A stretch of 64,000 bases of DNA from Bin5 sp965261695 (lineage in GTDB: Bacteria > Chloroflexota > Anaerolineae > Caldilineales > Caldilineaceae), in assembly GCA_965261695.1 (NCBI GenBank), contig OZ253474.1, positions 3,100,001 through 3,164,000 on the forward strand. The letters are read 5' to 3'. Below the pieces are notes generated by a model. It was not told the DNA's origin and did no database searches. It was given only the letters and a program-made list of their open reading frames with translations. The position numbers and the translations under genes are program-made. This document shows, piece by piece, positions 25,471 through 34,052 of this stretch (positions are counted from its first letter, which is position 1; each line of letters starts with the position of its first letter).

Positions 25471-26265
25471 ATGCGCGTATTGATTCTATCCGACATTCAC
25501 GCAAATTTTGTCGCTTTGGAAACTGTCATAGCCGACGCGGCGGGTCGTTACGATACGATCTGGTGTTTGGGCGATGTGGTCGGTTATGGCCCGGCTCCGA
25601 ATGAGTGTGTCGACCTTGTGCAGTCTGAAGCGGCTCTGTGCGTCATAGGCAACCACGATTGGGCTGTGTTGGGGCGACCCGGTCTGGATATTGCACACTT
25701 CAATCCTCTGGCGCGTGCGGCGGTTGAATGGACCCAGAGTGAACTGAGCGAGAAGAGTCATCGGTTCCTCGACAGTTTACCAGTGGAACCACTCGAACCG
25801 GAAGGCGCGGGGAGCATATTGATCACGCACGCCAGCCCGCGCGAGCCAGTGTCGGAATATGTTCAGACACCAGAGACCGCGCTGGAGAATTTCGCCCATT
25901 TTGAGACCAAGATGTGCCTGGTGGGCCACACACACAAACCGGCGATCTTTCACTGGCAGCTGCGGAAGATCTATTCGAGGCGCGGCAGACGGAACGGCAT
26001 TCCGGTGACTGTTGACTTTCTCAGACCCTATGAGGCGCAACGCGTGCGGCTGGAGTTGACTGAGTTACAACGCCTAATCCTCAATCCGGGCAGTGTCGGT
26101 CAGCCGCGGGACAATGATCCGCGGGCCGCGTACGCCCTGCTGGATCTGGAGGCGCTTACCTGGGAACAGCGTCGCGTGGCGTATCCGGTCGATTTGACTC
26201 AAAGCCAGATGCGAGCCGTCCAACTGCCGCGCCGCCTGATTGACCGGTTAACGTTTGGCAGTTAA
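25471..26265 (+). CDS. calcineurin-like metallophosphoesterase
   Basis: A 264-residue phosphoesterase of the YfcE/MJ0936 type. All five metal motifs are present: SDIHAN (D8, H10), GDVVGYGP (D35), GNHDW (N61, H62), THASP and GHTHKP, followed by NPGSVGQPRD near residue 208. Such enzymes hydrolyse phosphodiesters or phosphomonoesters, including cyclic nucleotides or nucleotides in some members; the substrate here is unknown. The neighbouring reverse-strand gene encodes three cNMP-binding-like domains, which makes a cyclic-nucleotide link conceivable but unproven. The gene has no ribosome site and probably a leaderless message. Confidence 0.88.
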   Translation: MRVLILSDIHANFVALETVIADAAGRYDTIWCLGDVVGYGPAPNECVDLVQSEAALCVIGNHDWAVLGRPGLDIAHFNPLARAAVEWTQSELSEKSHRFLDSLPVEPLEPEGAGSILITHASPREPVSEYVQTPETALENFAHFETKMCLVGHTHKPAIFHWQLRKIYSRRGRRNGIPVTVDFLRPYEAQRVRLELTELQRLILNPGSVGQPRDNDPRAAYALLDLEALTWEQRRVAYPVDLTQSQMRAVQLPRRLIDRLTFGS

Positions 26266-26316
26266 TGTGCGTTCAGATTGGCAAAAGGGGCGTGGAACCG
26301 TTTCTCTCCTTTTTCC

Positions 26317-28842
26317 TCACTCCTCGTTCCTCGCCTGTCCCGTCTCCAACCGGTTGTACATCTCGAACCAGTCGGGCAGGTCCTGGCTGCGATCTTGGGC
26401 TTTGCGCCGTTCATCCTCCCGCCGCCATACGATCATCCGCCGTGTGATCTCTTCTTTGACATTTCTGGGATTGGGCACGTGATCGAAGGTGAATGCTCCT
26501 TCGCCGGCGGCGGTCTGCACGATGATATTGCCAAAGTTCAACATCATTTTCAGCGGTGAATTCATCTCCAGGCTGATGTCCTGAATGTCGCTGAGTTGGG
26601 CTTCGCGACGCTGTTCGCTGAGGAAGAGAGGCAGCTTTTCGATATCAATGATTCTGTCTGCGGTGACCGTGTAGGTGTCATTCCACCAATCGGCTACGGC
26701 CCAGAAGACCCAACCCAGGGTAGCGAGCATCACCACGCCGCCCGAGAGCAGCAGAGTCGTCGCGCCCAGGCTGGACTGGAGTTGCTGCAACAGGGCGGTT
26801 GAGGCAAAGCCACCGGACAGGAACAGGATTTGGAAGAGAAGCAGCAGGCTGGGCAGCGCGACCTGGACAAAAAGCACCCACCAATGTTTGTGCCAGACGA
26901 TACGATCGGTCGATTCCCAATCGAGTGAACTGTCGACCGCGATCGTTCGGCGCAGTTTTTGCCACAGACTCAGGCCTGCCGCGTTATCGTCCGGGGCAGA
27001 TGGGGCCGCATCGGTTCGCACGCGGTTGGGCAGATCAACCGTCAGGCCCAGGCGTTTCTCCAGCGCGTTCTGGATATCCAGTTTGTTTTCGGCGCTGGAG
27101 CGTTGTTGGCTCAGGCTGCTTTGATAAAAGATCGTGGCCCGCAGCTCGTCCGGCGAGGCAACAAAGTCAAAGTCGATCGATCCTGTTGTGCCGGCGGTAA
27201 AGACGGACAGGCTGCCGTAGTTGAACAGATTGCCCCAGAATGTCGTGGATACGTCCACGCGCTGGATCTGCTCCAGCAGGGCCTCCCGTCGCTGCTCGCT
27301 GAAGAAGATCACCTTATCTTGCTGGATGACCCGCCGATTTGTGACGATAAAGTAGTCGTTGAGGTAGTTGAGAAAACCCCAGATGAGCGTCAGGATCACA
27401 ACGAGAATGCTGAAGCCCAGAGGGAACCAGAGCGAGACGCCAAGCGCAGAGAAGAGCCAGGTAAAGCCAGCGCCGGCGAGGATGGCAACAACGGTCGCTT
27501 GCGATTCTCCCAGCAACGCCAGCCAGTGACGCAGGTGCAGGCTGATCAGGAGTTCGCCTTTTCGCAGCCATTTATAGTCCTGCTGTTCATGATCGTCTTC
27601 GTCGATTTCGGCAGGCAGGCGGGCAACTATTTTGGCCACGGCCTGCGGGCCGCAGATTTGGCCGAAGTGCTGAAAGTCTTGCCGGTGGAGTCGCAGCCAC
27701 AGGCTGCCCGGTTCAGATTCGACGGTCAGTTCCACATGATTGGCAGCGAGCAGCGCGGCCTCGTTAAAGGAGAAGATACCGCGCACCGGCGCGCGGGGCA
27801 GGGCACGATTCTCTTCGTCGAGCGCGCTCATCACGGCTCTGCTGTTTTCGAGCAAAATCCACATGCTGTCGGCGCTGTCGCCCTGCTGCATGATTGGATG
27901 GAATTGGGGGATGCGCTGGAAGCTGCAAAAGCCGGCCAGTTGAATCTGTTCGTGGGGAGTCAGTCCGGCGAAGATGGAAATGGCGCTGATCGTTTTGGCC
28001 GGCAGCAGTTGGACTTCGGGGTCGACCGCATGGGGGAAGCGCCGACCGATTTGCCGCATCGTCCTCCAGGGTAGTTCGAATAAGGTTGTCTCGGTTTTGG
28101 CTTCGGCCCAGTGGCCGTATTTGTCCGCCGGCGCGCTATGGGTCGTGCCGACGCTGCCGGGAAAGCCAAAAGGGCTGCCGGTTCCCAGCCACAAGCGGTT
28201 ATCCGTTCGGCGGGGATGATAGAGTTCGACCTGGCCCTGGGCGATGAGAAAGAGCGTATCGGGGGGCTGATTCTGGGTATAGAGGACGGTGCCTGGTGAC
28301 ACTGTCTGGCTGCGGATTTCTTCGGCCAGAAATCCGAGAATGACCATGTCGACCTCGGCCAGCAGGGGCATCGTGCGCAGACGGTTGACGATCGCCTGGT
28401 AAGCGGTCTGCTGGTGGGCGGAGGGATAGCGATAGAGAAGCTGTTCCAGTGTTGATCTATCGACACACAGCGCGGTTACCGCGTTTTCGGCGATGGCCGT
28501 GCCAATGTAATTGAGGCTGAAGGTCAACTCGTAGCGTCCGATGATACCGCCTGCGGTGACGGGGCGCGCGAGTGTCTCCTCAGAGCCGGAGGCGTTTGCG
28601 TCTTTGTCGCGGCGCAAGACGCGGACGGAGCCGCGGAGGACGAAGAAGATGAATTCGGCGACATCGTCCTGGCGGGTCAGTTCGTCGCCGGCAGCAAAAT
28701 CGACCACGAGCGAGTTCGATTGGAGGAGACCGGCGATCTCGTCGATGGGCAATCCATCCAGATAGGCAAGGGATTGCAGCAGCGCCAAAGAGGGCGGAGA
28801 GCCGGCAAACCGGGTGAGGCCGGCGCGAGTGCCGCGAGTCAT
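26317..28842 (-). CDS. triple cNMP-binding-like, double PH-domain membrane protein
   Basis: An 841-residue protein with an unusual layout. Three cyclic-nucleotide-binding-type beta-barrels lie in tandem: about residues 20-150 (FAAGDELTRQDDVAEFIFFVLRG, in pieces), 160-285 (VSPGTVLYTQNQPPDTLFLI), and 290-400 (IMQQGDSADSMWIL). Two repeated modules follow, each a membrane hairpin plus a bacterial PH-like (bPH2) domain: TM ~452-492 with PH ~496-573 (DYFIVTNRRVIQQDKVIFF), and TM ~655-718 with PH ~722-803 (DTYTVTADRIIDIEKLPLFL). The phosphate-binding cassette RxAxx is not evident, so true cNMP binding is doubtful. The ATG directly follows the uvrC TAA, so it is translated from the uvrC message. Confidence 0.78.
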   Translation of the reverse strand: MTRGTRAGLTRFAGSPPSLALLQSLAYLDGLPIDEIAGLLQSNSLVVDFAAGDELTRQDDVAEFIFFVLRGSVRVLRRDKDANASGSEETLARPVTAGGIIGRYELTFSLNYIGTAIAENAVTALCVDRSTLEQLLYRYPSAHQQTAYQAIVNRLRTMPLLAEVDMVILGFLAEEIRSQTVSPGTVLYTQNQPPDTLFLIAQGQVELYHPRRTDNRLWLGTGSPFGFPGSVGTTHSAPADKYGHWAEAKTETTLFELPWRTMRQIGRRFPHAVDPEVQLLPAKTISAISIFAGLTPHEQIQLAGFCSFQRIPQFHPIMQQGDSADSMWILLENSRAVMSALDEENRALPRAPVRGIFSFNEAALLAANHVELTVESEPGSLWLRLHRQDFQHFGQICGPQAVAKIVARLPAEIDEDDHEQQDYKWLRKGELLISLHLRHWLALLGESQATVVAILAGAGFTWLFSALGVSLWFPLGFSILVVILTLIWGFLNYLNDYFIVTNRRVIQQDKVIFFSEQRREALLEQIQRVDVSTTFWGNLFNYGSLSVFTAGTTGSIDFDFVASPDELRATIFYQSSLSQQRSSAENKLDIQNALEKRLGLTVDLPNRVRTDAAPSAPDDNAAGLSLWQKLRRTIAVDSSLDWESTDRIVWHKHWWVLFVQVALPSLLLLFQILFLSGGFASTALLQQLQSSLGATTLLLSGGVVMLATLGWVFWAVADWWNDTYTVTADRIIDIEKLPLFLSEQRREAQLSDIQDISLEMNSPLKMMLNFGNIIVQTAAGEGAFTFDHVPNPRNVKEEITRRMIVWRREDERRKAQDRSQDLPDWFEMYNRLETGQARNEE

Positions 28843-30771
28843 TTACAGATGCTCCTTGACCGATTCAGCGGCTTTTCGGTTCATGCCCGGCACGGCCCGC
28901 AGCTCATCGAGGGTAGCTTGGCGGACTTTGTCGAGGTCGCCGCTGAAGTATTGCAGCAGCGCTTTGCGCCGTTTGGGGCCTATGCCGGGCAGGCTGTCGA
29001 GCAGCGTGGTCGTCTGTCCTTTGCGCCGCAGGTTGCGATGATAGGTGACTGCGAAGCGGTGGGCCTCGTCGCGGATGCGTTGCACCATGTAGAACGCCTG
29101 GCTGCCGCGGCGGAGGTGGATCGGGCCGCGGCGTTGGGGCAGAAAGATCTCCTCCTCTCGTTTTGCCAGGCCGACCACCGGCACTTTGTCGCGCAGGCCG
29201 AACTCTGCCAGCACATCCAGGGCGACGCCGAGTTGACCCTTGCCGCCGTCAACGATCACAAGTTCCGGCAGCAGTTTCCAGTGGTTTGCGCCGGTCGATT
29301 TGCGGCCGGGCCGGTCGGGCGTCTCTTCCACGGCGCGGCGGAAGCGGCGGCGCAAAACTTCGCGCATACTGGCGTAATCGTCCGGCTCGCCCTGGCTGCC
29401 CTTCCCACGTATTTTGAAGCGTTTGTAGGCGGATTTCTGGGGGACGCCGCGGCCAAATACGACCATGGAGCCGACCGTGTTGGTCCCCTGCAACGTGCTG
29501 ATGTCGTAACATTCGATACGGGTGGGGGGCTTGTCCAAGGCCAGCGCGTCTTGCAGTTCCGCCAGCGCCTCGGTCTGGCGGTTGGAGTCTTCGGCCCATT
29601 GGGCCTTTTGCACGCGCAGATACTCTTCGGCGTTGCTCTTGGCGAACTCCATCAATTTTCGCTTTTTACCGCGCTGCGGCATGCGGATCTCGACCTTGGC
29701 GCCGTGCAGTTTGCTCAGCCAACGCGCCAGGAGATCTTTTGTGGGCGGCACATATTGGACCAGCAGGCGCGGCGGGACTTTGTTCAATGCGCCTCTGCTC
29801 GCGGGGGGCGAACCGGCGGCGTCGGCGTAAAAGCGCTGGATGAAGATGCCGATCAGATCGCCCAGGTTTTCGGCGGTCGTCTCGGACAGTTCAACCCCCT
29901 GCAGGGCGAAGTTCTCTCTTCCGATCAGCCTGCCGCGGCGCACCAGCATGATCTGCACGACGGTATCGCTGGATTTGGCGTCCTGAGCGATGGCGATGAC
30001 ATCTTCGTCATCGTTCTGGACACCCACGACCTTCTGTTGGTGGACGATGCGCTGCGCGGCTTCGATGCGATCGCGGTAGACGGCGGCCAGCTCGAAGTTG
30101 AAGCGGTCGGCGGCTTTGCGCATTCTGGCATCCAACTGGCTCAGCACCGCATCGGTGTCGCCCTCGAGAAAGTCGATCAACTGTCTGATGCCTTCGCGGT
30201 AGCCGGCGCGGCTCTGGACGCCGATACAGGGGCCGCCGCAGAGTTTGAGATGATAGTAGAGGCAGGGGCTTTCATCGTTGCCGTTGATGGAGCGGTCGCA
30301 ATCGAGATAGGGGACGACTTTGCGTATCGATTCGAGCGTGCGGCCCACCGCCCAACTGCTGGTAAAGGGGCCGAAATAGCGGGCGCCGTCATCTTTGATC
30401 TGGCGCACCCGCTCCACCTTGGGGAAGTCATTCTGCCAGTTGACCTTGATGTAGGGATATCCCTTGTCATCCTTGAGCATGACGTTGTAGTGGGGCTGGT
30501 ACCGCTTGATCAGGTCGTTTTCGAGGATCAGCGCCTCCATCTCCGTCGGCGTGACCCACCAGGTGATGTTCCGCACCTTGGCGACCATTTCGTGGATGCG
30601 TTGGGCGTGTTTGGCCGAGGACTGGAAATAGCTGCGCACGCGATGGCGCAACACCAGCGCCTTGCCCACATATAGTACTTTGGCGTGTTCGTCCCACATC
30701 AGATAGCAGCCGGGTTTTTTCGGCAGTTCTTCGAGTTTGCGTTGCACCTGTTGCGGCGTTCGTTCGTTCAT
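28843..30771 (-). CDS. uvrC: excinuclease ABC subunit UvrC
   Basis: A 642-residue UvrC, the dual-incision nuclease of nucleotide excision repair, which works with UvrA and UvrB. The GIY-YIG domain is at residues ~15-95 (KKPGCYLMWDEHAKVLYVGKA), the UVR/UvrB-interacting helix near 200-235 (YREGIRQLIDFLEGD). The RNase H-like second nuclease domain holds IECYDISTLQGT and LVIVDGGKGQLGVA (catalytic Asp near 507). Paired helix-hairpin-helix motifs end the protein (LPGIGPKRRKALLQYF, VPGMNRKAA). The start at 30771 is chosen because the sequence upstream is unlike UvrC and because a near-consensus promoter ends 7 nt before this ATG. It is the first gene of a two-gene unit. Confidence 0.96.
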   Translation of the reverse strand: MNERTPQQVQRKLEELPKKPGCYLMWDEHAKVLYVGKALVLRHRVRSYFQSSAKHAQRIHEMVAKVRNITWWVTPTEMEALILENDLIKRYQPHYNVMLKDDKGYPYIKVNWQNDFPKVERVRQIKDDGARYFGPFTSSWAVGRTLESIRKVVPYLDCDRSINGNDESPCLYYHLKLCGGPCIGVQSRAGYREGIRQLIDFLEGDTDAVLSQLDARMRKAADRFNFELAAVYRDRIEAAQRIVHQQKVVGVQNDDEDVIAIAQDAKSSDTVVQIMLVRRGRLIGRENFALQGVELSETTAENLGDLIGIFIQRFYADAAGSPPASRGALNKVPPRLLVQYVPPTKDLLARWLSKLHGAKVEIRMPQRGKKRKLMEFAKSNAEEYLRVQKAQWAEDSNRQTEALAELQDALALDKPPTRIECYDISTLQGTNTVGSMVVFGRGVPQKSAYKRFKIRGKGSQGEPDDYASMREVLRRRFRRAVEETPDRPGRKSTGANHWKLLPELVIVDGGKGQLGVALDVLAEFGLRDKVPVVGLAKREEEIFLPQRRGPIHLRRGSQAFYMVQRIRDEAHRFAVTYHRNLRRKGQTTTLLDSLPGIGPKRRKALLQYFSGDLDKVRQATLDELRAVPGMNRKAAESVKEHL

Positions 30772-30778
30772 GTTCTCG

Positions 30779-30807
30779 ATTGTAACACGTCTTTTTTGCC
30801 GGTTCAA
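30779..30807 (-). promoter_or_regulatory. sigma70-type promoter of uvrC, leaderless arrangement
   Basis: On the reverse strand TTGAAC (30807-30802), a 17-bp spacer and TACAAT (30784-30779), five of six at the -10. Seven bases separate the -10 from the uvrC ATG, so the message should have no or almost no leader. Confidence 0.65.
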
Positions 30808-31015
30808 TCGACTGCCTGGGCCGGGGCGCGGCGGAATGGGGGCGCATTCATGACGCATCCGCCTGACCGGATGAGATGTTGCATACTGCTCAATGGCGTG
30901 GAGGAACCGACAGGTAGCGGATGGTTTGCGGCTGGTCCAAACGCTTGATTCGGGGGACGGGCCAGTCGTCAGCACTGTTCGTCAGAAATGTATATGAAAA
31001 TAGGCGTATTGAGAT

Positions 31016-31043
31016 TTGACCAGCATTTGGACTGTGTTATAAT
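31016..31043 (+). promoter_or_regulatory. strong sigma70-type promoter for tRNA-Thr
   Basis: TTGACC (31016-31021), a 16-bp spacer and a perfect TATAAT (31038-31043). It lies 24 bp before the first tRNA and probably drives the tRNA cluster and possibly tuf. Confidence 0.75.
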
Positions 31044-31067
31044 CACTCAGGTGTCGTCTGAGCACGC

Positions 31068-31142
<75 letters not shown>

Positions 31143-31238
31143 TCAGTGTGTGCGTTCGGAATTTCAGCGGCGCGAACCTGACGGCTCGTTGGCGACGACT
31201 GTACACGAAGCACTTTAATAGAAGCACATTGCATGATG

Positions 31239-31321
<83 letters not shown>

Positions 31322-31357
31322 TCTACAGGCAGTGCATCGCAAGTGTCATTGTGGTCC

Positions 31358-31430
<73 letters not shown>

Positions 31431-31527
31431 TTTGCAATGAACGACGTTGGCGCGTAGATAATTGGCGCGCGCGGCCATCGGATTTTCGCGTCTGGAATTA
31501 CAAAGTAAACAAATCGCAGGATATATG

Positions 31528-31555
31528 CCGCCCACCAGGAAAAGGTGGGCGGTTT
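31528..31555 (+). terminator. hairpin between the tRNA cluster and tuf
   Basis: A perfect 9-bp stem (CCGCCCACC and GGTGGGCGG) with a 7-nt loop, followed by only three T's. It could terminate or process the tRNA transcript, or attenuate tuf. The short T-run makes full termination doubtful. Confidence 0.5.
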
Positions 31556-31663
31556 GCAGCAGATATTGATGAATTCAGCCGGTACACGCTTTGGATGTTG
31601 CGCTAGCCTGGTGAAGTCGCAGCGCATCTGACCAAATATTCATAAGCAGGAGGCAGCAACCAA

Positions 31664-32863
31664 ATGGCGAAGGCAGTATTTGAGAGGAACAAGCCCCATG
31701 TGAACGTGGGGACGATTGGGCATGTGGATCACGGGAAGACGACGCTGACCGCGGCGATCACAAAGGTTCTGGCGATGCGCGGGATGGCTGATTTCAGTGC
31801 GTTTGAGCAGATCGACAATGCGCCGGAAGAGAAAGCCCGCGGCATCACGATCGCCATTGCGCATGTAGAATACGAGACCGAGAACCGGCACTATGCGCAC
31901 GTGGATTGTCCCGGTCATGCCGACTACATCAAGAACATGATCACCGGAGCGGCGCAGATGGACGGAGCGATTCTGGTGGTGGCGGCGCCGGATGGAGCGA
32001 TGCCGCAGACGCGCGAGCACATTTTGCTGGCGCGTCAGGTGGAAGTGCCGGCGATGGTTGTTTTTCTCAACAAAGTGGACATGATGGAGGACGAGGAGTT
32101 GCTGGAGTTGGTGGAGATGGAGTTGCGGGAGTTGCTCGACACCTATGAGTTTCCCGGCGACGACATTCCGTTTGTGCGCGGCAGTGCGTTGCAGGCGCTG
32201 GAGAGCAGTTCGGAGGATCCGGAAGCGCCGGAGTACGAGCCGATTTGGGAGTTGATGCGTGCGGTGGACGAGTACATACCGACGCCGGTGCGCGAGGTGG
32301 ACAGGCCGTTTTTGATGCCGATCGAGGATGTATTTTCGATCAAGGGACGGGGCACGGTGGTGACGGGACGTGTTGAGCGCGGGGTGATTCATCCGATGGA
32401 AGAGGTGGAGATCGTCGGCGTGAAGGCGACGCACAAGACGACGGTGACCGGGGTGGAGATGTTCCGCAAGCTGCTTGATGAAGGTCAGGCAGGGGACAAT
32501 GTGGGCTGTCTGCTGCGTGGCATCAACCGCGAAGATGTGGACCGTGGCCAGGTGTTGGCGAAGCCGGGCAGCATCATGCCGCACACGCGCTTCAAGTCGG
32601 AGGTATATGTATTGCGCAAGGAGGAGGGCGGTCGTCATACACCTTTTTTCAAGGGCTACCGACCGCAGTTCTATATCCGCACGATGGACATCACGGGCTC
32701 GATCGACCTGCCGGCCGGGGTGGAGATGGTAATGCCTGGCGACAATGTGACGATGGAAGTGGAGTTGATTGCGCCCGTCGCGCTGGAGACCGGCAGTCGT
32801 TTTGCCATTCGCGAGGGTGGCCGCACCGTCGCTGCCGGCGCCATCACCGAAATCATCCAGTAG
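31664..32863 (+). CDS. tuf: elongation factor Tu
   Basis: A 399-residue EF-Tu, the GTPase that delivers aminoacyl-tRNA to the ribosome. The G domain has GHVDHGKT (residues 19-26), the effector-loop RGITI, DCPGHADY, NKVDM and a SALQ-type G5 motif (GSALQAL). Domains 2 and 3 follow with DVFSIKGRGTVVTGRVERG and the RPQFYIRT and REGGRTVAAGAI signatures. AGGAGG lies 8 nt before the ATG. It sits between a Thr-Tyr-Thr tRNA cluster and the S10 operon. The usual rpsL-rpsG-fusA genes are not upstream, so this tuf is detached from a str operon. Confidence 0.98.
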   Translation: MAKAVFERNKPHVNVGTIGHVDHGKTTLTAAITKVLAMRGMADFSAFEQIDNAPEEKARGITIAIAHVEYETENRHYAHVDCPGHADYIKNMITGAAQMDGAILVVAAPDGAMPQTREHILLARQVEVPAMVVFLNKVDMMEDEELLELVEMELRELLDTYEFPGDDIPFVRGSALQALESSSEDPEAPEYEPIWELMRAVDEYIPTPVREVDRPFLMPIEDVFSIKGRGTVVTGRVERGVIHPMEEVEIVGVKATHKTTVTGVEMFRKLLDEGQAGDNVGCLLRGINREDVDRGQVLAKPGSIMPHTRFKSEVYVLRKEEGGRHTPFFKGYRPQFYIRTMDITGSIDLPAGVEMVMPGDNVTMEVELIAPVALETGSRFAIREGGRTVAAGAITEIIQ

Positions 32864-32869
32864 AGGCAA

Positions 32870-32920
32870 GTGGTTCGTGGCGAGCGTTGAAGCTCGCCAC
32901 TCTTACTATCTGCGAACCAC
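32870..32920 (+). promoter_or_regulatory. nested RNA hairpin in the tuf-rpsJ spacer
   Basis: An 8-bp outer stem (GTGGTTCG and CGAACCAC) encloses a perfect 8-bp inner stem (TGGCGAGC and GCTCGCCA) with a GTTGAA loop, leaving a 13-nt bulge on the 3' side. It ends 18 nt before rpsJ. It could be an autoregulatory site or processing signal; no T-run follows. Confidence 0.5.
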
Positions 32921-32938
32921 GACAAAAGGGAAGACCAC

Positions 32939-33247
32939 ATGGCAAAGCAAAAGATCCGTATCAAGCTCAAGGCATACGATCACCGCGTCCTCGATGCGTC
33001 GGCGAAGCAGATCGTCACTGCTGCCGAGCAGACGGGCGCCCAGGTAGTTGGGCCTGTGCCTCTGCCTACGAGAATCGAGAAGTTTACGGTGATGCGGTCG
33101 CCATTTATCGACAAAGACAGCCGTGAGCAGTTCGAGATCCGAACGCACAAACGTCTGATCGATGTGGTGGATCCAGGCAACAAGACGATAGAGAATCTTA
33201 CCCGTCTGAATCTGCCCGCCGGTGTCGATATCGAAATCAAGCTATAG
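32939..33247 (+). CDS. rpsJ: 30S ribosomal protein S10
   Basis: A 102-residue S10, component of the 30S head and, as NusE, of transcription antitermination complexes. It starts MAKQKIRIKLKAYDHRVLD and carries the GPVPLPTRIEKFTV loop and HKRLIDV motif. The length and full sequence are typical. It is the first gene of the S10 cluster, 75 bp after tuf, and the spacer folds into a nested hairpin. An AAAAGGGAAGACC stretch before the ATG contains a weak ribosome site. Confidence 0.98.
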   Translation: MAKQKIRIKLKAYDHRVLDASAKQIVTAAEQTGAQVVGPVPLPTRIEKFTVMRSPFIDKDSREQFEIRTHKRLIDVVDPGNKTIENLTRLNLPAGVDIEIKL

Positions 33248-33251
33248 CGAA

Positions 33252-33312
33252 GTGGCTAGTGAATCGTGGCTAGTGGCTAGCGCCACCTGGGAACGCAGGA
33301 GTTTCGCCTGCG
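33252..33312 (+). other. structured, repetitive rpsJ-rplC spacer
   Basis: GTGGCTAG occurs three times (33252, 33266 and overlapping at 33273), followed by a CGCAGG/CCTGCG hairpin (33294-33312). The rplC-rplD spacer near 33981-34013 has related GTGGCTGGTG and GTGGCTCGTG words. The role is unknown. Confidence 0.45.
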
Positions 33313-33341
33313 CTACCACAAACCACTGACCGGAGGCGCAG

Positions 33342-33971
33342 GTGAAAGGGATATTAGGCCGCAAAGTAGGCATGACCCAGCTATTTGATGACAGCGGCGC
33401 GGTGGTGCCGGTCACGGTCATCGAAGCCGGTCCCTGCTACGTTACGCAGGTCAAGGCTGAAGATACGGACGGTTACAACGCAATTCAGGTTGGGTTTGAC
33501 GAGGCTCCGGAGCGCAAGTTAACCAAGGGCCAACTCGGTCATTTGAAGAAGGCCAACACGCCGACGCTGCGGGTGCTGCGAGAGTTGCGCTTGCCGGACA
33601 ACGCGGAGCATGCGCCGGGCGACGTGATCAAGGCGGATGTATTTATCGAGGGCGAGCTTGTGGATGTGACGGGCACGTCCAAGGGGAAGGGCTTTGCCGG
33701 CGGTGTCAAACGGCACGGATTCCGGGGTGGACCGAAGACGCATGGGCAGTCGGACCGGCACCGGGCGCCAGGCTCGCGCGGCGCAGGCTCGACGCCGGGC
33801 CATACATTTCTTGGCAGCAAGGGCGCGGGGCAGATGGGCAACAAGCGCGTAACCGCTCAGAGACTGAAAGTGGCTCTGGTCGATGCGGAACGCAATCTGA
33901 TCGCCGTTCAAGGCGCGGTGCCCGGCCCGCGCCAGGGGTTGGTTTTCATTCGGACGGCGGCGAAGGGGTAA
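33342..33971 (+). CDS. rplC: 50S ribosomal protein L3
   Basis: A 209-residue L3, which binds near the 3' end of 23S rRNA and initiates 50S assembly. It starts at a GTG (KGILGRKVGMTQLF follows), with CCGGAGG 9 nt upstream. The long central loop FAGGVKRHGFRGGPKTHGQS (residues ~117-136) that reaches toward the peptidyl-transferase centre is intact, followed by GSTPGHTFLGSKGAGQMG, in pieces. Normal length; second gene of the S10 cluster. Confidence 0.98.
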   Translation: MKGILGRKVGMTQLFDDSGAVVPVTVIEAGPCYVTQVKAEDTDGYNAIQVGFDEAPERKLTKGQLGHLKKANTPTLRVLRELRLPDNAEHAPGDVIKADVFIEGELVDVTGTSKGKGFAGGVKRHGFRGGPKTHGQSDRHRAPGSRGAGSTPGHTFLGSKGAGQMGNKRVTAQRLKVALVDAERNLIAVQGAVPGPRQGLVFIRTAAKG

Positions 33972-34052
33972 ATCAGCGATCAGTGGCTGGTGACCGGTGG
34001 CTCGTGTTGTGGCGGACTACGATCGACCAGCCGCCGATACGGAGGCGAAACG

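Noticed and set aside
28720..30675. 651-codon forward-strand frame
   Set aside because: Antisense to the well-supported uvrC and triple-cNMP genes; its translation is repetitive and has no recognisable domain.
31640..32869. 409-codon reverse-strand frame opposite tuf
   Set aside because: Mirror of EF-Tu codon usage, rich in His, Arg and Leu, with no domain.
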